From Lelliottia amnigena (lineage in GTDB: Bacteria > Pseudomonadota > Gammaproteobacteria > Enterobacterales > Enterobacteriaceae), in the NCBI GenBank assembly GCA_900635465.1, contig LR134135.1, positions 1 to 64,000 of the forward strand: a stretch of DNA of 64,000 bases. The letters run 5' to 3'. The notes below the pieces were generated by a model. It saw only the letters and a program-made list of their open reading frames with translations, searched no databases and was not told where the DNA came from. The position numbers were made by a program, and so were the translations under genes. Shown here piece after piece: positions 51,710-62,400 of the stretch. Each line of letters begins with the position of its first letter. The stretch's first letter is position 1.

Positions 51710-53416
51710 ATGGACAGGGCGTTTAGCACCTTCAAATTTATAATAATTTCATCCAGAAATTATATTTACGCTATTTTATCGGTAGGCGTTTTTTCTTTTA
51801 CGCTACACGCCGCACCTCTTTTGCCAAGCGATCGTGATGCTATTCAGCAGCAGCAACAGCAGCTGTTATTACAAAACCAGCAGCAGCGTGATGAGCTGGA
51901 ACGCAGTATTTTATTACCCGCGCCCACTCCTGAAAAGCCAGTATCCTCGGGGTCTGGGCCGTGTTTTCGTATCGATAATATCACCTTATCGGGTGTGACC
52001 TTAATTTCCGCCAAAGCCCAGCACACGCTGGTTTCGCCGTGGGAAGGCCAGTGCCTGAACATGGCAAAAATAACCGAATTAACCACGGCCATTTCCGACT
52101 GGTATATCAGCCGGGGCTATATCACCAGCCGTGCCTTTCTGACGGAACAAGATCTTTCCAGCGGTCAGCTCAATATTGTCGTACTCGAAGGAAAACTGGC
52201 TGAAATTCGCCTGGACGGTAAAACGCCCTTGATGCTGAAAATGGCATTTCCAGGGCTGAAAGGGCGCGTGCTTAATTTGCGGGATATTGAACAAGGCATG
52301 GAGCAAATTAATCGTTTGCGTGTCCAGCCGGTGCAAATTGAAATTATCCCGGCATCGCAGCCTGGTTATTCAGTGGTTAATCTTACCGCTCAGCCTGAAT
52401 TTCCATTAAGTGCATCAATCAGTCTGGATAATAGCGGGCAGAAGAGTACCGGCGAAGAACAACTGAATGGCTCACTGACGGGCAATAATATGCTCGGCAT
52501 TGCCGATAAATGGTTCGTTAGCGGCGGTCGCAGCAGCGATTTCGCCCGTGCTTATGACGCGCAAAATTTCCAGGCGGGCGTCAGCGTACCGTTCGGCTAT
52601 GGATTGCTGGACTACAGCTACGCGTGGAGCAACTACCGCACCACAATCGACAACGTTGGATATCCGTGGGTTTCGAGGGGTGACACCAAAACGCACCGCC
52701 TTAACGCCTCCTGGGTCGTCTATCGCAACGGTGACGTGAAAACAGGTCTGGCGGCAGGCGTTGTGCAACGCTCAAGCCGAAACTGGCTCAACGATGCGCC
52801 GCTGCAAAGCAGCACGCGGAATCTCTCCAGCCTGATCCTCGGCATCACCCACACGCAAAAAATGGCCGGTGGCGTGGCGACATTCAACCCCACCTACAGC
52901 CACGGCATGCCCTGGTTTAACGCCGAAACCGATGAAGACAAAACCGGCGACGCGCCGCGAGCGCTGTTCCGCAAATGGAGCCTGAATGCCAGTTTTCAGC
53001 GCCCGCTAACCCAGGATCTGGGATGGCTCACCAGCGTCTACGGCCAGTGGTCGCCCGACCGATTGTACGGTGCTGAGCGCCTGACGCTCGGCGGCGAAAG
53101 CTCAGTGCGTGGCTTTAAGGAGCAGTATCTGTCCGGCGACAACGGCGGCTATCTGCGCAATGAACTCGGCTACACGCTTTTCACATTGCCGGTGATCGGA
53201 CAGGTCAGCGCGACCGTCGCGTTCGACGGCGGTTGGCTCGAAAAAGACCGTGAGGACCGCTTCGCCTCCGGCACGCTGTGGGGCGCATCTGTTGGCCTCA
53301 GCAGTTCAGGCCGCTGGTACAGCAGCCAGATTTCAGTGGGTACACCCGTGCATTACCCTGACTGGCTTGGCCCGGATCACGTCAGCGTCAACTGGCGCAT
53401 CGCGTTTATGCTTTAA
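51710..53416 (+). CDS. TpsB outer membrane transporter (ShlB/FhaC/CdiB family)
   Basis: This 568-residue Omp85-related protein exports the large exoprotein encoded next to it. From ATG 51710 (AGGGA upstream) there is an atypical long signal (ILSVGVFSFTLHA), then a Gln-rich helix (QQQQQQLLLQNQQQRDELER, residues about 45-70), the POTRA region (CFRIDNITLSGV to about residue 225) and a 16-strand barrel. The signature VRGF is present in ESSVRGFKEQYLSGD. It ends VSVNWRIAFML. The exoprotein gene begins 15 bases later. By family it could be called cdiB, but the toxin end is not visible, so the symbol is left open. Confidence 0.9.
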   Translation: MDRAFSTFKFIIISSRNYIYAILSVGVFSFTLHAAPLLPSDRDAIQQQQQQLLLQNQQQRDELERSILLPAPTPEKPVSSGSGPCFRIDNITLSGVTLISAKAQHTLVSPWEGQCLNMAKITELTTAISDWYISRGYITSRAFLTEQDLSSGQLNIVVLEGKLAEIRLDGKTPLMLKMAFPGLKGRVLNLRDIEQGMEQINRLRVQPVQIEIIPASQPGYSVVNLTAQPEFPLSASISLDNSGQKSTGEEQLNGSLTGNNMLGIADKWFVSGGRSSDFARAYDAQNFQAGVSVPFGYGLLDYSYAWSNYRTTIDNVGYPWVSRGDTKTHRLNASWVVYRNGDVKTGLAAGVVQRSSRNWLNDAPLQSSTRNLSSLILGITHTQKMAGGVATFNPTYSHGMPWFNAETDEDKTGDAPRALFRKWSLNASFQRPLTQDLGWLTSVYGQWSPDRLYGAERLTLGGESSVRGFKEQYLSGDNGGYLRNELGYTLFTLPVIGQVSATVAFDGGWLEKDREDRFASGTLWGASVGLSSSGRWYSSQISVGTPVHYPDWLGPDHVSVNWRIAFML

Positions 53417-53431
53417 GAGAATCATACGACT

Positions 53432-56400
53432 ATGGCTACCCGTCACCCTCCTGTTCGTTTCTCTCAGCGTCTGATTAGCTGGGTCGTCTGCGGCTTAATG
53501 ATCTGGCAGCCGATGGCACCGGCTTTTGCGGCGGTAATGACGCCGACCGGCAACACCACGATGGACAAGGCCGGGAACGGCGTGCCGGTGGTGAATATCG
53601 CCACGCCGAACGGGGCGGGGATTTCCCATAACCAGTTCAACAGCTACAACGTCGGCAAAGAGGGCGTGATCCTCAATAACGCGACCGATCGCCTGACCGC
53701 AACCCAGCTTGGCGGCCTGATCCAGAACAACCCCAATTTGCAGGCGGGGCGTGAAGCGAAAGGGATTATCAACGAAGTGACGGGCGGGAGCCGCTCGCAG
53801 CTTCAGGGCTATACCGAAGTCGGCGGGAAACCGGCGAACGTGATGGTCGCCAACCCTTACGGAATTACGTGTAACGGCTGCGGATTCATCAATACGCCGA
53901 ATGTGACCTTAACCACTGGTAAGCCGCAGTTTGATGCCAGCGGTAATTTGATGGCGCTGGACGTCACCAAAGGGGCGATTACGGTTGAAGGTCAGGGGCT
54001 GGATGCCAGCAAAAGCGATGCACTGTCGATTATCTCCCGCGCGACCGAGGTCAATGCGGCCATTCACGCCAACGATCTGAGCGTTACCGCCGGTGCGAAT
54101 CGTGTGAGCGCGGACGGCAACGTTAAAGCGATTGCCGGACAGGGTGCGACGCCGACCGTGGCGGTTGATACGGGTGCACTGGGCGGGATGTACGCAAACC
54201 GCATTCGTCTGGTGTCGAGCGATAAAGGCGTGGGCGTTAACCTCGGGAATCTTAACGCGCGGCAGGGCGATATTCAGCTCGATGCCAGCGGCAAACTGAC
54301 GGTTGCCAACAGTCTTGCCAGCGGATCGCTAACCGCGAAAGGCGCAGGCGTGACGCTGAAAGGCAGCCAACAGGCGGGCGGCGCGCTGAACGTTGCCAGT
54401 ACGCAGGACATGACGCTAAACAACGCGTCGCTCACCAGCGGCGGCGAGATGCGCCTCACGAGCGACGGCAAACTCCAGGCGACTGGCGGCGGAGCGACCA
54501 GCAAAGGCGCGCTGACGGTAAACAGCAGCCAGGATATGGCGCTGACGAATGCCAGGCTGGTGGGCCAGGGAAATACCACGCTCAGCAGCAACGGTAAGCT
54601 GAACATCAACGGCGGTGGCGTGTCGGGCAACGGCGCCGCGCTGGTTGTCTCCAACCAGAAAGAGATGACGCTCACCAACACGACGCTGGTTGGGCAGGGA
54701 AAAACGACGCTGGCTGCCAGCGACAAGCTGACCGTTAACGGCGGCAGCCTGAGCAGTCGCGGTGAACTCAGCGTCACCAGCGGACAGGGCATGACTGTCG
54801 CCAACGCGGCGGTGGGCAGCGATGCCAGCACCACGCTAACCAGCGGCGGAACGCTTACGGCGAACGCCGGGTCGTTGTCGGCGGGTAAAGATCTCACGCT
54901 TAAAGGCCAACAGCTGGTGCTGGACAACCGCAACCGCGCGGATGCCAGCGGTAACGTTCGTCTTGAAGGCGAAAATCTAACGAATCAGGGGCAAATCAAT
55001 GCCGCTGGCGATCTGGCGATCTCCGGCAATAGCGTTGATAACAGCGGCCAAATGGCGGCAAAAGGCCGGGTGGATGCGCAAACGCGCGCGCTGAATAACA
55101 GCGGTTCGCTGCAGGGCAACGGCGTCACGCTGCAAGGTCAAACCGTCATCAATAAAGGCACGCTGCAAAGCGGCAGCCAGCTGGCGATCAATGCCGGGAC
55201 GCTGAACCAGCAGGGTATGCTCAGTGCCAAAGGGGACGTTGATCTCAACGTCAGCGAAACGCTGCAAAACAGCGGCGATTTGCTCGCTGACGGCGGGCTA
55301 ACGGTCAAAACCGGCGCGTTGGCGCAAAACGGTGTGCTTTCAGGAGCGAAAGCGCTGAGCGTCAACGCCGACAGTCTCACCAGCGGCAAAGGGTCGCGCA
55401 CCACCAGCCAGGGCAATATCCAGCTGACTGCCGCGCAGCTTGCGGATCTTAACGGCCAGACGGATGCCGCAGGAGCGCTGAACGTCAGCGCCAAAAATCT
55501 GAACACTCGCGCGGATGCACATCTCCAGAGCGGCCAGGATCTGACGTTGCAGGCGCAAAACGTCACGCTCAACGGCATTCAGGCGGCGAAAGGGGCGCTT
55601 AACGTTACGGCGCAGACGCTCGACCACGACGGTCAATCAACAGCGAAAACGCTGACGTTTAGCGCCACAGAAGGGATTACCACCGGCGGCGAATTCACGG
55701 CGGACAGTATTTCTCTGCACGGACAACGCATCACCCACAGCGGCATCGCGAAAGCCAAAAATATCACTTTTACCGCCCCGGAATTCATCACGTCCAGCGG
55801 AACGCTGGTGGCCGACGGCCTGACCCTTGACGGGCAGCGCATCACCAACGGCGGTCTGCTGCAGGCGAATACCCAGTTCAACCTGCACGCCGATGCGCTG
55901 GATAACCTTGCCAGCGGTGCGCTGTACAGCGTTCGCGATCTGACGCTCGATCTGCCGGAACTCACCAACCAGGGACTGATCACCACCGATGGAAATCTGT
56001 GGCTGAAGGGCAATGTCCTGACTAACGCTGGCGAAATTAACGGCGTCAATCTGCGTCTCGATAACGCCAGCCTGGCGAATCAGACGGCGGGTCGTTTGCT
56101 GGCAGATGACCAGTTGAATGTTACGGGCACGGCGCTGGTTAACGACGGTCAGATGGCGGCGAACACCCTGCAGCTGACGACAGATAGCCTGCAAAACCAC
56201 GGCGTGATGCAGGGCGATAAGGCGCTGACGCTGAACGCCGCAGAGATACACAACAGCGGTGCGTTGCTCAGCGACGGCACGCTGGATCTGCGCGGCGCAT
56301 CGTTTGAGAACGCAGGTGAGCTGAGCGCCACCGATCTGCTTTTCACGCTGACGCGCCAGATGAATAACCGCGCTGACGGCAAAATTATCGCCAAAAAAGG

Positions 56401-59400
56401 CCTGACGCTCACCGCGCCAGAGCTGCTCAACAGCGGGCTGCTGGCGGGGGTAAACACCCAACTCAACGCGGGCGCTATTCTCAACAGCGGGACGCTGCAA
56501 GGGACAAATGCGCTGACCGCGACGGGCAAACGGCTTGAAAACCAACAGGCGGGCAAGCTGCTCTCCGGCGGTGAACTGCATCTGCAAAACGCCACGTTGA
56601 CCAACGCCGGTTTGTTGCAGGGCAAAACCCTCAACCTGGCGACGGGCGAGTGGATCAACAGCGGCAACGCGCTGGGCGAAGCGGGCGTAACGGCAACGGT
56701 CAGCGGATCGTTCTCTAATCAGGGCAACGTGCTGAGCCAGCAGCAGCTCGATCTGAACGCCCCCAACATCACAAATCAGGGACAATTGCTGGCGAAAGTG
56801 TTGACGCTGCACGGCGATCTGCTCAACAGCGGGCTGTTGCAGGGCAGCGATGCGTTGGCCTGGACGGGCGACCAGTTTACCAACCAGGCGCAGGGCCAGG
56901 TGACGGGCGGCGAAACGCTGACCCTTTCCGGAACCAGTCTGAACAATCAGGGGCAAATTCAGTCGCGCGACGCGGCGCTCACCGCCGACACGCTGACCAA
57001 CAGCGGCTCGGTGCAGGCGCTGGATCGCCTGAAACTCAACGTCGACGGGCGGCTGGATAATCAGGGCGCGATGCTCAGCCAAAATCTGTTTGAACTGACG
57101 GCGGCGCAGCTGTTTAACGACGGCCAGCTGGCAGCCAAATCGTTGACGCTCAACACCCCGCAGCTTACCAACACCGGCACCCTGCAGGGTAACGACAGCC
57201 TGACGCTGACAACCCGCAACCTGACGAACGCGCAGAGCGGGCAGCTGGTCAGCGGCGGTGCGCTGGATCTGGATCTCGATAAGCTCGACAACGCCGGGCT
57301 GATGCAGGTAAATCAGCGCTTCACGCTGAAGGGAAAGGATCTGCTTAACCGCGGCGATATTCAGGCGGATGCGCTGGATTTTGCGCTCAGCAAAACGCTG
57401 AATAATCAGGGCGGTATTGTGGCCAGAAACGGCGCGACGCTGAACGCGCCAACGCTGACCAACAGCGGAACGCTGGCGGGGAAAACCCTGTCCCTGAGCG
57501 GCACGGATATTCGCAACAGCGGGCTGGTTCAGGGCAATGACAACGCCGACGCGACGGCCAGCCGTATCACCAACGACGCGGCGGGCAAGTGGATTTCTGG
57601 CGGGGCGCTGACGCTCAACGGCGGCCAGCTGACGAATGCTGGCGCAGTACAGGGGGCGACGATTGGCCTCACGGCGACGTCGCTGGACAACGGCGGAACA
57701 CTCAACGGACTTAACGGATTCACCGGGACGTTTAGCGGAAAACTGACCAACAGCGGACAGATACAGAGCGGCGGCGCGCTGAATGTCAGCGCCGACGGCA
57801 TCCTCAACCCGGGCCGTATGACCGGTAAAACTCTGGTGCTGAATGCCCGCGATCTCACTAACAGCGGGCTATGGCAGGGCTCGGATGGCCTGACGCTCAC
57901 CGGGGATACGCTTGCCACCATGGCGACCTCCCGCACGCTGACCGGCGGCACGTTAACGCTGGATGCAGGCCAATTGACCACGCAGGGCAAGCTTCAGGGC
58001 AACAACGTCGAGGTCACGTCTGACGGCTGGACGCACGGCGGATCGCTTCTGAGCCTGGGCGGATTGACCGCGAATGTTGGCGGGACGCTCACCTCAACCG
58101 GATCGCTGATGAGCAAAGGCGCGGCGGACGTGACGGCGCAAACGCTGGATAACCGTGGGCAATTGCTCGGCGAAGGCGACGTGACGCTCGGCGGCGCGAT
58201 GCTGAAAAACAGCGGCACGGTGCAGGGGAAAAATCTCGCCCTGCATCAGACCAGCATCAACAACCAGGGAACGTTGACCGGGCTGGACAGCCTGACGATC
58301 GACGCCCGTCAGCAGCTGATGGCGCGTATGGCGATGGCCGCGCCGCAGCAGGAGTTAATCAACGGTGCGAGCGGCGCGCTGCTCACGCAGGGCACGCTGA
58401 ATATCACGTCCGGGGCCGTGACGAACGCCGGAAGTTGGCAGGGACAAAACATTCTGCTTAACGCTCAGTCGCTGACGAACAGCGGCGCGGTGCAGAGTGC
58501 CGATGCGCTGCAATTGACGCTGGCGAATACTCTGACCAGCAGTGCGGGGAGCAAAATTACCGCGATGGGCACGGCGACGCTGCAGGCGTTGTCGCTCAGC
58601 AATCAGGGGCATTGGGTGGCCAAAAATCTGACGCTGAAAGGCACGACGCTCAGCAACAGCGGTGCGATCAGCGGCGTTAACGGCCTCACGCTGGCGCAAA
58701 CGGGGGCAGTGACTCAGCAGCAGAGCGGGACGATGCTCTCCGGCGGGGCGCTGAATGTGAACGCTCAGTCCGTCAACAACGACGGCAAAATTCAGGGTGC
58801 GACGCTCGGGGTCACCACCGGTGCGTTGACCAACAACGGGCGTTTGCAGGGCGATAACGGCGTCACGCTTGGCCTCAGCGGCAATTTGATCAATAACGCG
58901 GGCGGGGAAATTGTCAGCCGTCAGGCGCTGACGGTAACGACGCCTTCCCTGTTTAACTACGGGCTGATACAGGGCGGCGGCGAAACCAGCGTCACCGCTA
59001 CCAGCCAGGCGCGGAACGACGGCAAACTGTTGTCTGGCGCGCGCCTCACGCTGACCACACCGCAGTACACCGGCGCGGGCTGGCTGCAGGCGACGAATCT
59101 CATTTTGAACGCCGCGACTGCCACCAACAGCGGCACCTGGGTCGCCGATCGGGCGACGCTGACGGGCAACACCCTTACCCATCAGGGCACCACGCAGGCG
59201 GGCACGCTTGCCGTGAATTACACCCAGTTGACCAACAGCGGCACACTGCTGGGCAATACGCAGCTGACGATTGATGCCGATCAGGTGAATCAGAACGCAG
59301 CGGGTAAACTGTTCAGCGGCGGCGATCTGTGGCTCGACAGCAAAGGGCTGGATGTGGTCGGGCAGGTCGTCTCGCTCGGCAATTTGACCTTAAAACTCAC

Positions 59401-62400
59401 CAACGCGTTTACCAGTAAAACGGCGCTGGCCGCGGGTAAAACGCTCGCGATCAGCAGCAATGGAGCGATCGATAACCGCAGCGTGATGCAGGGGCAGGCG
59501 GTCAATCTGACGGCGGGTGGGCAGTTAACGAATAACGGACAGATCACCACCGGAACCGGGGCGAGCACGCTTTCCGGCAGTACCGTGGCGCTTAACGGTG
59601 CGGGAACCATTCAGGGCGGCGGCGATATCAACATTGCCAGCCGCGGCAATATTACCGTTGACGGTTTTACCGGCACGCGCGGTTCCCTGACGCTGAGTGC
59701 GCCGGGTTCCATCATCAACACCGCGCTGCTGTACGCGGCCAATAATCTGGCGCTGTACGCCAACATCATCACCAACCAGCGCGGCGATATCCTCGCCGGA
59801 AATAACCTGTGGATGCAGAAAGACGCGGCGGGAAATGCCAACAGCCAGGTGACTAATACGTCGGGGACTATCGAGACCACGCGCGGTGATATCACGATAA
59901 AAACGGCGCAGCTTTTAAATCAGCGTGATGGGTTACATGCCACTTCTGTTAAGGAAGATTTAAGCCAGGCTTATCCATGGCTAGGAGATGCTGTCGCGGA
60001 CGTTCCACTCTCATTTTTTGAAGCGGGAGAATACGGTACTTACGCGATTGATAATGTGATTCACGCTGGTTCATGTAGCAGCCACTGGTGTTTTGAATAC
60101 CATATCATGCAACAAGTTTATGCCCTAAAAGAGAGGGGCGTCCAAAAAGCGCTGGCGGGCAGTAAGGAAACGCTTACCGTTGACAGTGAAAGCCCCGCAT
60201 CGCGTATTTCTTCTGGCAAGAATATTAATATTAATGCTGTCAATTTAGAGAATACCGCCAGCAATATATTGGCAAACGATAATATATCTCTGGCGGGAAA
60301 CACGCTTAATAACTCTAGCTTCCAGACCAGCGTTAAAACAGACTATCTGATTTATGAGTACAAGGGAGTTATTGCCGGCACTGTTGTTCCTGGATCGGTA
60401 TCGAACTCAGGCGGTGGTGGTGGGTTGCAGGACACTACTAAAGCACCCGTCAAAAGCTCCATATCATTAACATTAGTTGGGCATGAAATTCGCGAAGAGA
60501 TTGGCCAAATCTACCGCGCCGTCATTCAAGCCGGTGGCAACGTTACGGCAAACTTCTCCAGTAACATCAGCAACACCAATACCACAGCCAATGCGGGCGG
60601 CGTCAGCAATACCATTTCCGCGCCATCGCTGAATACGCTCAGCAATCAAACCATTGGTAGCGGGGCGCAAAAGCAGAGCCTGGCGAATACCGGTACGGTG
60701 GCGGTCAATTCACCGGAATGGAACGATCAGCTCCAGGGCGCGTTGCAGCAGATCAACGGCGGCGGCGCGCTGGACAGCAACGGCGCGAGTAACGCCGCGC
60801 TGACCAACATTTCTACCACCCAAAAAGGCAACGCCAACCTCGGCAAACTGGGCAGCCTGGCGAACGCGGGCGTTACGACCGCGGCGCTGAACAGCGCCAC
60901 AGGCGGCGCGACGGGGCAGTACCAGGGTAAAACCGTGGATACCAGCGCCTACCCGCTGCCGTCAGGCAACAACGGCTATTTTGTGATTTCGGATAACCCG
61001 AAAAGCCCGTACCTGATTAACGTCAACCCGAAACTCAACGACCTCGGGAAACTGGATCCGGCGCTGTTTACCGACCTGAATGCACTGCTCGGCGTTAAAC
61101 CGTCGACAGCTGCACCACAAGAAACGCGCACCGCGTATACCGATGAAAAACAGGTGCTCGGCTCGTCCTACATGCTGGGACGTCTGAACCTCAATCCGGA
61201 CTACGACTACCGCTTCCTCGGCGATGCGGCGTTTGATACCCGCTACGTCAGCAACACTGTGCTCAATCAGACCGGCAACCGCTACCTGAACGGTATCGGC
61301 TCCGATCTCGATCAGATGCGCTATCTGATGGACAACGCCGCCGCGCAGCAGCAGGCGCTCGGCCTGCAGTTTGGCGTCTCGCTCAACGCCGATCAGATTG
61401 CTGCGCTCGACCACAGCATCATCTGGTGGGAAAAAGCGACTATCAACGGCGAAACGGTGATGGTGCCGAAGGTTTACCTGTCGCCGAAAGATGTCACCGT
61501 CAACAACGGTAGCGTGATTGCCGGCAGCAACGTCACCCTGAAAAGCGGCAACATCACCAACAGCGGCAGCTCCCTGCTGGCCAATAACAGCCTGACGATC
61601 GACAGCCAGAACAGCATCAGCAACCTCAACGACGGCCTGATGAAAGCGGGCGGCGCGCTGAACCTCAGCGCTATAGGCGATATCAATAATATCAGCTCAA
61701 CCATCAGCGGTAAGACGGTGGCGCTGGAGAGCCTGGACGGCAGCATCAATAACCTGACGCTGGCGGACCAGATTGATATCAATGCGAAGGGCAAACGCAA
61801 CAATGTGACGATCAAAGACACCGTGCTGGGCTCCACGGCGTCGATTACCGCGCAGGATTCACTGTCGCTGGAGGCGGGGAAAAACATCACCGTCACCGGC
61901 GCGAACCTGGCATCCGGCGGCGATATGCTGCTGAACGCGTGGGGCGATATCGCCGTCAACGCCAATCAGGTGAATGACGCCTACAGCTCTGCTCAGGCCA
62001 AAACCAGCCGTTCATCCGTGACGTATCAGGGAAGTAGCGTCAGCGCGGGCGGCGATCTCATCGTCAATGCCGGACACAATATCGATCTCACCGCCAGCGA
62101 CGTCAAAGCCGGCGGCAGCGCGGGACTGAGCGCGGGCAACGATCTGAACCTGAACGCGGCGCAAACCAGCGAAAGCAGCCGTAACGGGAAGAGTGAATCG
62201 CACAGCACCGACGTCGATCGCACGACGATTTCTGCAGGTGAAAACCTGGTGCTGAAAGCCGGACAGGACATCAATGCACAGGCGGCAGCGCTGGCGGCGG
62301 AGAAAAACGTCGGGCTACAGGCCGGACGCGATGTGAATCTCGCGGCCCAGTCGACCGGCGAAGGCGACAGCTACAAGTCGAGCAAGAAAACCGTTATTAA

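Noticed and set aside
54270..59900. CRISPR-like repetition
   Set aside because: The repeats are degenerate, about 20 codons long, in frame and protein-coding; there are no identical repeats with unique spacers of constant length.
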